Part shown: positions 1 through 7,226 of the stretch, in pieces
Layout: each line of letters starts with the position of its first letter
Position numbering within the stretch: position 1 is the first letter of the stretch
Assembly (NCBI GenBank): GCA_964518405.1
Contig: CAZFGB010000107.1
Span: 1-36,412 of the forward strand
Reading direction: 5' to 3'
Length of the DNA: 36,412 bases
DNA from: VXNE01 sp964518405
GTDB taxonomy: Bacteria; Pseudomonadota; Gammaproteobacteria; Pseudomonadales; Azotimanducaceae
Program-made: the position numbers and the translations under genes
Notes under the pieces: generated by a model
Told to the model about the DNA's origin: nothing
The model's database searches: none
Seen by the model: the letters and a program-made list of their open reading frames with translations, nothing else

Positions 1-17
1 TTGTAGTCTTGCACCCG

Positions 18-95
18 CCTGCCCTCCTCAATGTGGCCCTGCCTTGCCCGGCCGTCCGCCGCCAAGGTAACCCACGCGCGTTGAGGACGGGCAGG
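18..95. repeat. Imperfect long inverted repeat (hairpin-forming)
   Basis: The arms at about 18-33 and 79-95 are near-perfect reverse complements (CCTGCCC..TCCTCAA on the left, TTGAGGACGGGCAGG on the right). Inside them lie further paired segments (GTGG/CCAC and CCTTG/CAAGG), so the whole stretch can fold into one long hairpin. It sits just before the point where the downstream membrane-protein reading frame becomes recognisable. It could be a small palindromic repeat element or the end of a mobile element. Its identity is unknown. Confidence 0.4.
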
Positions 96-178
96 TCAAA
101 ACATGATGTCTAGTTGGCTTCCCGGGGACTTCCTTCGAGAAGGGCGCGGATTTCAGTTCGGTTCGGGGGCGAGGGAAC

Positions 179-898
179 TTGACCCTGATCGATACCACGT
201 TCCGGCAGATTCCAAACTTTTGTCAGGCCCATTTTGACGCGGCGCCCGTATTCGATGGCATTGGGCGGGATCCGCCGGCATCTTGGTCGTCGAAAGCTGA
301 AGATGGAGACGATGGCAATTTTCGACCTCAAGCAAAGTGGCGGGCGCTCAGGCGACTGGCTAAGCAGGCTGGCGACTACCAGCGCGAGTTGCAGTTCCTT
401 AAAGGTGAGTTCCAGTCGCGCAGGGGTCGCGAGGATCGTTGGACCGGGATCTTCTACTGGATTGGATGGGCCTATCAGATTACCGCGGACTTCGGGCTGT
501 CAGTGGCGCGCCCGGCGGCGCTGCTGGTCGCAAGCGTAGTCGTATTTGCGGCTGTTTACGCTGCTCAAGGGGAATGGGTTTGGTCAGCGTATTCCCCACT
601 ATCGGATGGTCCTGCCGTGTACGAGGATCGCTGTAGCCCATTGATTTCGTCGGTAGTACTCTCGGTGCACGGGGCATTTCCGTTCGCTGGGATCGAGAGG
701 GCCGGTCATTTGGCTGGCGCATACGACTGCCTTTTTGGCGGCGGCGACGCTGACCAATGGAGGGCGAAGGAGCAGGTTAGTGGGACCAGTCCGCCCGTCT
801 GCCTGGCGTTCACCGCCGTCGTGCAGTTCTTCGTATCAGGCGTATTGTTGTTTCTGATCGTCTTCGCGATCCGGAATCGTTTCCGAATCGGCCGATAA
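179..898 (+). CDS. C-terminal part of a pentapeptide-type membrane protein, probably 5'-truncated
   Basis: Only a TTG is available as start here. The open frame continues back to about 107 and still looks like protein of this family (short repeats of the form xxFxxAxFxxxxxF), but stop codons at about 68 and 104 close it. Visible parts, numbered from the TTG, are: degenerate pentapeptide-like repeats (residues 1-30), an Arg/Lys-rich helical linker (about 50-85), a transmembrane segment (about 111-128), a short hydrophobic stretch resembling a pore loop (about 155-172) and a last transmembrane helix (about 207-232). This matches the C-terminal half of bacterial membrane proteins that join pentapeptide-like repeats to an ion-channel-like tail. 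The missing N-terminal repeats suggest a decayed gene. The function is not known. Confidence 0.5.
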   Translation: MTLIDTTFRQIPNFCQAHFDAAPVFDGIGRDPPASWSSKAEDGDDGNFRPQAKWRALRRLAKQAGDYQRELQFLKGEFQSRRGREDRWTGIFYWIGWAYQITADFGLSVARPAALLVASVVVFAAVYAAQGEWVWSAYSPLSDGPAVYEDRCSPLISSVVLSVHGAFPFAGIERAGHLAGAYDCLFGGGDADQWRAKEQVSGTSPPVCLAFTAVVQFFVSGVLLFLIVFAIRNRFRIGR

Positions 899-1073
899 CC
901 GTCTGGTCGGGAAGGCTGATCGGCACGCCGCGTGACATGGCTTGGACGGCGGGATAGTGATTCGAAGTGCCAGGCGGAGAGTTGCTCTTGGCGTCTCAAG
1001 GCAGCGTGGTTCCGTTTGGTGTTCGGTCGTGGGATCGTCTGGGTGCAGAAGCTGACCCCGAGGTCAGTTTGCG

Positions 1074-1618
1074 CTAACTCCTGTCGGCGATCTCCAACAG
1101 GCGATTCCTGAGTTCGGTCGGGACAGTCTTCAGACCGTAGGCCTCGTCGTCGCCGATCTCGCAGCCGCCGAGGGACGCCAGCCGAGAATTCGTCATGTAG
1201 GCGCAGATGCCGAACACGAGTTGCGTCAACTGCCTGTGCGTGAACTTCTTGCTCATGGCGGTCAGCGTCGGCTCGGCGGGACGGCCGTCCAGTACCACTT
1301 CGTTCGTGAACTGCAGCACGAGCTTCTCGGTTTCGTCGAACACGTCGGAATCCAGGTCGCCGGTGATGATCGCCTCCAACTGGGCCTGGCTTCCGCCCCG
1401 GCGCAGCATCGAGACACCGTGATTCCCCCACTCGTAGGATGAGTTGGCGAGGACGCTGGCGTGTACGACCGCCATCTCCTTCAGAAGCAGCGGCATGCCG
1501 TCCGCTTCTTCCTGCCAGACCGTGCGATTGAACAGTATGTATTTCAGAAACGCCTGGGGCGCATGTGCCCAGACGTGAAATATGGCGAGATCGAAACGCA
1601 TCGCATCCCAGGCTTCTC
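1074..1618 (-). pseudogene. Carboxymuconolactone decarboxylase-like gene, 3' part, split by an IS630 element
   Basis: The product resembles the AhpD/carboxymuconolactone decarboxylase fold: a helical core with a segment around AVVHASVLANSSYEWGNH, in the region where the family carries its active-site residues. The classic CxxC pair of AhpD is absent. An apparent start at 1670 lies inside the insertion sequence, so its first 17 codons are not native. The true N-terminus, MKHIPLLPKEEADPEL, lies on the other side of the element (2903-2951). Deleting the element plus one TA joins DPEL to REAWDAMRFD in frame. The gene would be the last of the minus-strand operon beginning with the beta-oxidation enzyme at 5540. 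Its substrate is unknown. The interruption should inactivate it, unless the IS-borne start allows a shortened product. Confidence 0.8.
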
Positions 1619-1620
1619 TA

Positions 1621-1654
1621 AGTACTCGTCGGCGTAAATACAGAAACGTATTTT
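1621..1654 (+). repeat. Left terminal inverted repeat of the IS630 element
   Basis: This 34-bp end starts immediately after the TA target and matches the reverse complement of 2869-2902 at about 22 of 34 positions with a one-base gap. The best-conserved block is ACGTATT at the inner side. Confidence 0.65.
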
Positions 1655-1711
1655 TGACAACCGTGAACATCTTCGGATACCGTTTCCCCGAGAGCGTCTC
1701 GGGGAACGATC

Positions 1712-2020
1712 ATGCCGAGGAAGAGCCCATTCGCGATCACGCTCACCGACGAGGAAGCGCGAGTGCTGAAGCAGCGGGCGCAAAAGTATACGTTGCCGTA
1801 TTTCCAGGTTCAGCGCGCGCAGATGATCCTCCTGGCCGCGCAAGGACTGCGCAACGACGAGATCGCCGCACGGCTCAACACGCGGCGCGAGGTCGTCAGC
1901 CGGTGGCGGAAACGGTTTTTCCGCGAACGCCTGCCGGGACTCGACGAGCGCCCCCGGCCCGGACGCCCCCGGGCTTTTCCCCCCGGAGGTGGTCGTGCAG
2001 GTCAAGGCGCTGGCCTGTGA
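1712..2020 (+). CDS. IS630 transposase, N-terminal frame (OrfA)
   Basis: This frame supplies the DNA-binding part of the transposase: a helix-turn-helix of the type found in IS630 and Tc1 elements (residues about 40-70, containing LRNDEIAARLNTRREVVSRW), followed by a basic Pro/Arg linker. It starts with ATG and leaves the conserved reading near the run TTTTCCCCCC at about 1975-1985. There the protein homology moves one base forward into the next frame. Fusion with the second frame, by +1 slippage or after an indel, would give a full transposase of about 385 residues. Confidence 0.85.
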   Translation: MPRKSPFAITLTDEEARVLKQRAQKYTLPYFQVQRAQMILLAAQGLRNDEIAARLNTRREVVSRWRKRFFRERLPGLDERPRPGRPRAFPPGGGRAGQGAGL

Positions 2021-2870
2021 GCTGCCGGCCAACCTGGGACTGCCGTTGTCGCGCATGAGCATCGCCGATGTGGCGCGCGAAGTGCGCCGCGCCGGTATCG
2101 TCGCCAGCATCAGCGACAAGACCGTGTGGCGCTGGCTGCACGAGGACGCCATCCGTCCGTGGCGGCATCGCTGCTGGATCTTCCCGCGCGACCCGGACTT
2201 CAGGGTCAAGGCGGGGCGCATCCTCGACCTCTACGAAGGCCACTGGAACGGAGTCCCCCTGCGCGACGACGAGTTCGTCATCTCAACGGATGAGAAGACC
2301 AGCATCCAAGCCCGCCAGCGTACCCACGCGTCGCTGCCGACCGCGCCCCGCCAAGCCATGCGCGTCGAACATGAGTACGCGCGCCGGGGGGCATGGGCCT
2401 ACCTGGCCGCCTGGGATGTGCATCGGGCCAAAATCCATGGGCTTTGCGAACGCAAGACCGGCATCGTGCCGTTCGGCCGCCTCCTGCGGCACGTGATGAC
2501 CCAGGAACCCTATCGCTCCGCGCGGCGCGTGTTCTGGACCATGGACAACGGCTCCTCACACCGCGGCAAAGCCTGCGTCGAGCGCATCCGGGCGCAATGG
2601 CCGACCATCGTTCCGGTCCACACGCCCGTACATGCCAGTTGGCTGAATCAGGTGGAGATCTACTTCTCCATCCTGCAGCGCAAGGCCTTGACGCCCAACG
2701 ACTTCCCTTCCCTGGAAGCCCTCGAGGAGCGGTTGTACGCCTTCGCCCGCCACTACGAGACCATTGCCCGACCCTTCGAGTGGAAGTTCACCAGCAAAGA
2801 CCTCGACGATCTGCTGCTCCGCATCGATCGCGCCCACGCTCGCGAACAGCCCCTCCTTGCCGCCGCGTAG
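1989..2870 (+). CDS. IS630 transposase, catalytic frame (OrfB)
   Basis: The frame carries a DDE catalytic domain with an intact triad: D101 in STDEKT, D186 in TMDNGSSH and E223 in NQVEIYFS. The second Asp and the Glu are separated by 36 residues, as in IS630-family enzymes. The GTG at 1989 is only the first possible start within the overlap. Homology to the preceding frame begins before it, through PPEVVVQ, so expression as a fusion by a +1 shift at the T/C run is more likely than independent initiation. Confidence 0.9.
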   Translation: MVVQVKALACELPANLGLPLSRMSIADVAREVRRAGIVASISDKTVWRWLHEDAIRPWRHRCWIFPRDPDFRVKAGRILDLYEGHWNGVPLRDDEFVISTDEKTSIQARQRTHASLPTAPRQAMRVEHEYARRGAWAYLAAWDVHRAKIHGLCERKTGIVPFGRLLRHVMTQEPYRSARRVFWTMDNGSSHRGKACVERIRAQWPTIVPVHTPVHASWLNQVEIYFSILQRKALTPNDFPSLEALEERLYAFARHYETIARPFEWKFTSKDLDDLLLRIDRAHAREQPLLAAA

Positions 2871-2902
2871 AATACGTGTCCGAACTTATGACCCACAGGC
2901 AC
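2869..2902 (-). repeat. Right terminal inverted repeat of the IS630 element
   Basis: This is the partner of the left repeat, read on the minus strand as GTGCCTGTGGGTC.., and it ends directly at the TA at 2903-2904. It overlaps the last codon of the transposase frame. Confidence 0.65.
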
Positions 2903-2951
2903 TAAGTTCGGGATCGGCCTCTTCTTTCGGCAACAGGGGAATGTGTTTCAT
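2903..2951 (-). pseudogene. Carboxymuconolactone decarboxylase-like gene, 5' part
   Basis: These 16 codons read MKHIPLLPKEEADPEL and are cut by the IS630 insertion. The ATG at 2951 is preceded by AAGGA at a six-base spacing, a good ribosome binding site, so this is a genuine gene start. Read across the excised element, the sequence continues in frame as REAWDAMRFD in the downstream part (1074-1618), giving an original protein of about 197 residues. The same frame is also open upstream into the dehydrogenase remnant. Confidence 0.75.
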
Positions 2952-3065
2952 CGTAGGTCCTTGCCTTGACATGGAAATTGCCGGTCGAACTCCGCTCGCC
3001 ATGCCGCGCCCGATGCCATTGGCGGCACCGGTGACAAACGTGACTTTGTCTTGGAGCTCCGTCAC
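2952..3065 (-). pseudogene. Short-chain dehydrogenase/reductase remnant (N-terminal fragment only)
   Basis: From a GTG at 3065, 13 bases after the stop of the monooxygenase gene, the frame encodes about 23 residues typical of an SDR N-terminus: the first beta strand and the nucleotide-binding glycine motif TGAANGIGRG. The homology then stops abruptly at about 2997. The next 45 bases run straight into the ribosome binding site and start of the decarboxylase-like gene. About 230 residues, including the catalytic YxxxK, are therefore missing, consistent with an internal deletion. The remnant cannot encode an active enzyme. Confidence 0.7.
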
Positions 3066-3078
3066 TTGCGGGGCTTCG

Positions 3079-3372
3079 CTATTCCACCAGGTCCATCAAC
3101 TCAACTTCGGGTCTGCCACCGGAAATGGGACCGAGTTTGGCGCCGCCGGCCTTGAAAGCGTCGGATTGGCCGTGTTGCCCCAACGCGTCCGCATCTTCGT
3201 ACTGCTCCATGACGAAGTAGGTGTTGGGATCGTTTCGCGATTTGAACAGCAGGTAGAAGATGCAGCCGGGTTCGTTGTCCTGCACCGCCTGCTGCAGTTC
3301 CCTGAATCCCGCCTCGAACTGGGTGTTCGTGCCTTCCTTGCATCTCAGTTTGGCGACGATTCCGATGCTCAT
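3079..3372 (-). CDS. ABM-type (antibiotic biosynthesis monooxygenase) small protein
   Basis: A 97-residue alpha+beta protein of the dimeric ferredoxin-like ABM fold. It begins MSIGIVAKLRCKEGTNTQF and contains the family pattern of a conserved region around NEPGCIFYLLFKSRNDPNTYFVMEQY and a later helix that places residues near the active site. Members include quinol monooxygenases and heme-degrading or aromatic-modifying enzymes that need no cofactor. The substrate here is not known. The ATG at 3372 follows AAGGAG at a good spacing. It lies 35 bases after the beta-oxidation enzyme and 13 bases before the SDR remnant, so it is an internal gene of a catabolic operon. Confidence 0.85.
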   Translation of the reverse strand: MSIGIVAKLRCKEGTNTQFEAGFRELQQAVQDNEPGCIFYLLFKSRNDPNTYFVMEQYEDADALGQHGQSDAFKAGGAKLGPISGGRPEVELMDLVE

Positions 3373-3407
3373 GTCAACTCCTTGATCTATGTAACGAATG
3401 TTGGAGG

Positions 3408-5540
3408 TTATCGTTTGGCCTTCGCCGCGTCCCAGGCCGCGAACGAGCCGCCTTCCTCCGCAAGCCGCTGCAACAACGGCGCCGGACGCCAAGCGTCCCC
3501 GTACGCCTGGTGGTACGCCAGGATGTCGCGGTACACGTTGTCCAGCCCGACCTGGTCCGCGTAGTACATCGGCCCGCCGCGGTACTTTGGAAAGCCGTAG
3601 CCGTAGACGTACACGATGTCGATGTCGCTGGCCCGCAGGGCGATGCCGTCGTCGAGCAACTGGGCGCCGATGTTGATGAGCGGATACAGGCATCGCTTCA
3701 GGATTTCGCCATCGTCGAGTTCCTCGCATTCGAAGCCGAGTTCGGCGCGGGTCTCCTCGATGACCTCGGCGACTTTCGGGTCCGGCTGTCCCCGGCGGCT
3801 GCCCTCGGGGTACGTGTAGTAGCCCGCGTTCGTCTTCTGCCCGAGGCGGCCGAGTTCGCATAGCTTGTCCGGCACGATGGCGGAAAGCGGCTTGTCCTCG
3901 ACGCCGGACATCTTGCGCGCGCGCCAGCGGAGGTCGAGCCCGACCAGGTCGGCCATCGCGAACGGACCCATGTTGAAACCGAAGTCGTAAATCACCTTGT
4001 CGACCTGCTCGGGCAGCGCCCCGTGCAGGATGATCTCGCCGGCCTGGCGGGTGTACCCGCCGAGCATGCGGTTGCCTATGAAGCCCGGCGCGTTCAGGGC
4101 CATGACCGGGACCTTGTCGATGGTCTTGCCGAGCGCCATGGCCGTGGCGAGGGTTTCCTTGCTGGTTTCGACTCCGCGCACCACCTCGAGCATCTGCATG
4201 ATGTTGGCGGGGCTGAAAAAGTGTGCGCCGACCACGTCGCAGGGGCGCTTGGTCATCGCCGCCATCTGGTCCAGGTCGAGACCCGACGTGTTGCTGGCGA
4301 GCACCGCGCCTTCCTTCATCGTGGCGTCGAGCTTGGCGAAGACTTCTTTCTTGAGATCCAGGTTCTCATAGACGGCTTCGATGACGATGTCCGCGTCTGC
4401 GACGGCATCGTAGTCCAGCACTCCCTCGATGAGGCCGAGGCGCGCGTCCCGCTCCGACTCGCTGATCCTGCCGCTCGTGACCATGCGGCCGTAGTTGTGC
4501 TCGATGACCGCCAACCCCTTTTCCAGCGCCTCCTGGTTCACTTCCAGCACCTTCACCGGAATGCCGGAGTCGGCGAAGCTCATGGCGATGCCGCCGCCCA
4601 TCAACCCGCCGCCGATAGTCGCGGCTCTGCGGATTGTTTTCGTCGGCGTGTCGGCGGGCACGTCCGGAATCCGCGCCGCCTGGCGCTCGGAAAAGAACAC
4701 GTGGATCATCGCCGCGCGCTGCGGGTGGGCCACGCAACGCAGGAAGTTTGCGTGTTCGGCGCGCGTGGCCTCGTCGAAGTCGTCGATTTCGATGGCCCCC
4801 TTGATCGAGTCGAAAGCCATCCGGCCGTTGAATTGGCCGCGCATCCGTCGAGCCAAGTAAGCTTCTCCGGCCTTGAACACGTCGGGGTTGGCGCGGTCGG
4901 CGTCGATCTTGTCGCGCTTGTGGCGAGCGAGGGGATACGGGCCTCCCTCGGCGACCCTCGCTTTCGCGAACGCTATGGCGCCGGTCACCAGATCGCCCTC
5001 GATGATCGCGTCGATGAGGCCGACTTCAAGTGCCTCTTCGGTATCGAAGGGATCGCCGGTGAGGATCGCCTGCATGGCGCGCTCCACGCCGATCAATCTC
5101 GGCACGCGCTGGGTGCCGCCGTCGCCGGGCAGCAGTCCGATCTTGATCTCGGGCAGGCCGACCGGTGCGCCGGGGGCGGCGACCCGGTAATGGCAGTACA
5201 GCGCCACTTCGAAGCCGCCGCCGAAGCAGGTACCGTTGAGGGCGGCGATAACGGGTTTTTCGCTTTCCTCGATGTATTCGGTCGCCCGCCGTTTCGGCTG
5301 CTCGTCGGGGTTCTGCGCGGTGCCGAATTCGCGGATGTCGGCGCCGGCGATGAATGCGCGTCCCTTGCCCGTGATGACTACGGCTTCCACGGAATCGTCG
5401 GCGAGGGCGGTCTCCATGTGTTGCGAAAGGTAGAAACGCACGCCGGAGCTCAACGGGTTGACCGGCGGGTTGTCGATGGTGAGCACGGCGACGCCGTCGC
5501 GCACGCCGTAATGGACCGTTCCGATCAGGGCCACGATCAT
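3408..5540 (-). CDS. Bifunctional enoyl-CoA hydratase / 3-hydroxyacyl-CoA dehydrogenase
   Basis: This 710-residue fusion carries out two successive beta-oxidation steps: hydration of enoyl-CoA, then NAD-dependent oxidation of the 3-hydroxyacyl-CoA. The N-terminal crotonase domain (about 1-190) has the oxyanion-hole segments and both catalytic glutamates, E111 in GGGFEVAL and E131 in LPEIKIGLLPGDGGTQR. The NAD-binding domain starts near 303 with ATIGGGLMGGGIAMSF, and the catalytic His is H440 in VGAHFFSPANIMQML. Two C-terminal dehydrogenase domains follow. Length and order resemble FadB/FadJ and the peroxisomal bifunctional enzyme; the substrate chain length cannot be read. The ATG at 5540 sits almost on top of its GAGGA, so the GTG at 5534 (spacing about 7) may be the real start. 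It heads the operon that continues with the ABM protein. Confidence 0.92.
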   Translation of the reverse strand: MIVALIGTVHYGVRDGVAVLTIDNPPVNPLSSGVRFYLSQHMETALADDSVEAVVITGKGRAFIAGADIREFGTAQNPDEQPKRRATEYIEESEKPVIAALNGTCFGGGFEVALYCHYRVAAPGAPVGLPEIKIGLLPGDGGTQRVPRLIGVERAMQAILTGDPFDTEEALEVGLIDAIIEGDLVTGAIAFAKARVAEGGPYPLARHKRDKIDADRANPDVFKAGEAYLARRMRGQFNGRMAFDSIKGAIEIDDFDEATRAEHANFLRCVAHPQRAAMIHVFFSERQAARIPDVPADTPTKTIRRAATIGGGLMGGGIAMSFADSGIPVKVLEVNQEALEKGLAVIEHNYGRMVTSGRISESERDARLGLIEGVLDYDAVADADIVIEAVYENLDLKKEVFAKLDATMKEGAVLASNTSGLDLDQMAAMTKRPCDVVGAHFFSPANIMQMLEVVRGVETSKETLATAMALGKTIDKVPVMALNAPGFIGNRMLGGYTRQAGEIILHGALPEQVDKVIYDFGFNMGPFAMADLVGLDLRWRARKMSGVEDKPLSAIVPDKLCELGRLGQKTNAGYYTYPEGSRRGQPDPKVAEVIEETRAELGFECEELDDGEILKRCLYPLINIGAQLLDDGIALRASDIDIVYVYGYGFPKYRGGPMYYADQVGLDNVYRDILAYHQAYGDAWRPAPLLQRLAEEGGSFAAWDAAKAKR

Positions 5541-5652
5541 TCCTCGCTGATGGATTGGCGGCGAGTATACGAGATCGACTGTTCGTCGGCGCTTCGCGTT
5601 GGCGGACGCAGCCGATTTCTGCAAGAATCCCGATTTTTCGGGGACACTGCGG

Positions 5653-5952
5653 GTGAGCGTAGCCCGGCGGCAGACACGCATCGTTTACGACGCCTTCATG
5701 GACTTGGTGGGCGGGGGCAAGACGCTCGTCGACACCGGCGATCTGGCGGCGTACATGCGTGATCGCGATCACCCGATGGACGCGTGGGAGATACGCGGCG
5801 AGTTCTTCCAGCTTCGGCGGATGGGACTCATCGATCTCGATGCCGATTCCGCGCGATGGTCTTCGGTTCCGGGCGGAGATTTCGAGTCGGCGCGGGCTGC
5901 GAGTCGGGGCGACGGCGGAACCGCTTCGAATGGACAGGCGGAAGACCAGTGA
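5653..5952 (+). CDS. Small conserved-looking protein of unknown function upstream of xseB
   Basis: I do not recognise this 99-residue protein. From a GTG at 5653 it reads MSVARRQTRIVYDAFMDLVGGG.., predicted mostly helical. A middle section (about 45-75, around DAWEIRGEFFQLRRMGLIDLD) looks like the recognition half of a winged helix, and the tail is low-complexity and polar. A TTG start at 5599 would add 18 residues, but these look like leader sequence. A GGGGA lies about seven bases before the GTG. It is divergent from the beta-oxidation operon and co-directional with xseB-ispA, 87 bases ahead. Codon use is GC-rich like its neighbours, which supports real coding. Confidence 0.55.
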   Translation: MSVARRQTRIVYDAFMDLVGGGKTLVDTGDLAAYMRDRDHPMDAWEIRGEFFQLRRMGLIDLDADSARWSSVPGGDFESARAASRGDGGTASNGQAEDQ

Positions 5953-5990
5953 TTTCAGAACCATGTGGTAAGCGGCCGCGGCGCGCCTTT

Positions 5991-6032
5991 CGGGCAGGCG
6001 CCTCCGAGGGGCGGGCAGGCGCCTCCGAGGGG
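5991..6032 (+). repeat. Perfect 21-bp tandem duplication before xseB
   Basis: Two identical 21-bp units (5991-6011 and 6012-6032), each containing GGCGCCTCCGAGGGG, lie head to tail and end eight bases before the xseB GTG start. The unit is a multiple of three, so the copies stay in frame with xseB as repeats of seven codons. Each copy holds a GAGGGG that can act as a ribosome binding site. Confidence 0.85.
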
Positions 6033-6039
6033 CGTACAC

Positions 6040-6303
6040 GTGAGTGACGCGACGGACGATACGGGCGAAGAAGCATCGATCGACTTTGAGAACGCCTTGG
6101 CGCAACTCGAAGCCCTCGTCGAAAAAATGGAGACCGGCTCGCTGAGCCTCGAGGAGTCGTTGCGCGCCTTCGAGCGCGGTGTCCGCCTTGCCCGTCACTG
6201 CCAGACCGTCCTCGAGCAGGCGGAACTTCGGGTGAAGGCGCTGCTTCAGGACGGTACCGAGGCGCCCGTACCCGACAGCGGCGCCGGCGAAGATGACCTT
6301 TGA
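6040..6303 (+). CDS. xseB: Exonuclease VII small subunit
   Basis: An 87-residue helical hairpin protein with the XseB hallmark FENALAQLEALVEKMETGSLSLEESLRAFERGV at about residues 14-46. XseB binds the XseA nuclease subunit to form exonuclease VII, which degrades single-stranded DNA from both ends into oligonucleotides. The GTG at 6040 is chosen because the family begins just before the FE..L motif and a GAGGGG lies eight bases upstream. The frame is open further back to 5965 through the tandem repeats. The gene overlaps ispA by 11 bases, the standard xseB-ispA arrangement of gammaproteobacteria. Confidence 0.93.
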   Translation: MSDATDDTGEEASIDFENALAQLEALVEKMETGSLSLEESLRAFERGVRLARHCQTVLEQAELRVKALLQDGTEAPVPDSGAGEDDL

Positions 6304-7177
6304 CCGCGCGAAGTTCGCGCATGCCATCGAAACCGTTCTCGAGAGTCACCTAAGCCGAAGTTCCGACATTGCACCGCACCTGGTCGAGGCCATGCGCTAC
6401 ATGGCTCTCGGCGGGGGAAAGCGCCTGCGGCCCGCGATAGTCTGCGGCACCTGCGTCGCGCTCGGCGGTTCCATGGAAGCTGCGCTCGACCCGGCGGCGG
6501 CGGTCGAATACCTCCACACGTATTCCCTGATTCATGATGACCTGCCGGCCATGGACGACGATGACCTGCGTCGGGGTCGTCCGTCCTGTCATGCGGCGTT
6601 TGACGAGGCGACGGCCATCCTGGCCGGCGATGCGATGCAGACTCTCGCATTCGAGGTGCTCGCCGGCGCGGATCACGTACCCCCTGCGACCCGGGTGCGG
6701 ATGATTCAACTTCTCGCGTCGGCGGTGGGCTGGGAAGGCATGGTGGGGGGACAGGCACTCGATATCGTTGCCACCGGCGGCGATAGTCTGCCGATCGACC
6801 GGATCGCGCAGATGCATGCGGCCAAGACGGGAGCGCTGTTCCGGGCCTCCGTTCAACTGGGCGGCCTGGCCGCCGAACCCGACATCGACGAATCGCGATT
6901 TCGGGCGTTGACCGCGTTTGGCGAAGCGATAGGCGCGGCGTTCCAGATCGTCGACGACATCCTCGATGTGACGCAGTCGAGCGAGACGCTGGGCAAGAAT
7001 GCGGGCTCCGACGAGGAGCAGGGCAAGAACACGGTGCCGGCGGTGGTCGGTCTGAACCGGGCCCAGGCGATGGCGATCGAGGCGCACGAACGTGCCTTGG
7101 GTCACCTGGAGTCGCTCGGCCTCTCGGACGGGCCGCTCGCGGAACTGGCGAACGCCGCGGTGAACCGTATTTCCTGA
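6293..7177 (+). CDS. ispA: Farnesyl/geranyl diphosphate synthase (polyprenyl synthetase)
   Basis: A 294-residue all-helical prenyltransferase that condenses isopentenyl diphosphate with allylic diphosphates for quinone, carotenoid and cell-wall lipid carriers. The first aspartate-rich motif is HDDLPAMDDDDLRRG (residues 81-95), and the second is QIVDDILD (218-225); both bind Mg-diphosphate. The substrate Lys/Arg cluster GGGKRLRPA is at 40-48. It starts inside the end of xseB, which indicates translational coupling. In many relatives dxs follows; here the next gene is convergent and dxs is absent. Confidence 0.95.
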   Translation: MTFDRAKFAHAIETVLESHLSRSSDIAPHLVEAMRYMALGGGKRLRPAIVCGTCVALGGSMEAALDPAAAVEYLHTYSLIHDDLPAMDDDDLRRGRPSCHAAFDEATAILAGDAMQTLAFEVLAGADHVPPATRVRMIQLLASAVGWEGMVGGQALDIVATGGDSLPIDRIAQMHAAKTGALFRASVQLGGLAAEPDIDESRFRALTAFGEAIGAAFQIVDDILDVTQSSETLGKNAGSDEEQGKNTVPAVVGLNRAQAMAIEAHERALGHLESLGLSDGPLAELANAAVNRIS

Positions 7178-7226
7178 GTCCAAGAGCCTGAGCCAAAGGG
7201 GGGCGCTGGACTTCATGGCGCGGGCT

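Larger units (their letters stand above)
1621..2902 (+). mobile_element. IS630-family insertion sequence (about 1.28 kb)
   Basis: The element is bounded by TA dinucleotides at 1619-1620 and 2903-2904, the expected target duplication for IS630/Tc1-type elements. Terminal inverted repeats are imperfect (about 22 of 34 aligned positions) and end in a shared ACGTATT block. Two overlapping frames encode a DDE transposase. The boundaries are supported independently by the interrupted host gene, which is restored in frame when exactly this segment and one TA are removed. The transposase catalytic residues are intact, so the insertion may be fairly recent. Confidence 0.9.

Noticed and set aside
1052..1067. 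Small hairpin CTGACC-CCGA-GGTCAG considered as a terminator
   Set aside because: The stem is only six pairs, followed by three T. It lies about 150 bases after the upstream gene, too weak to call.
4023..5762. Long open frame (579 codons) on the plus strand
   Set aside because: It is antisense to the bifunctional beta-oxidation enzyme, whose motifs are clear. High GC produces long mirror frames, and this one has no recognisable domain.
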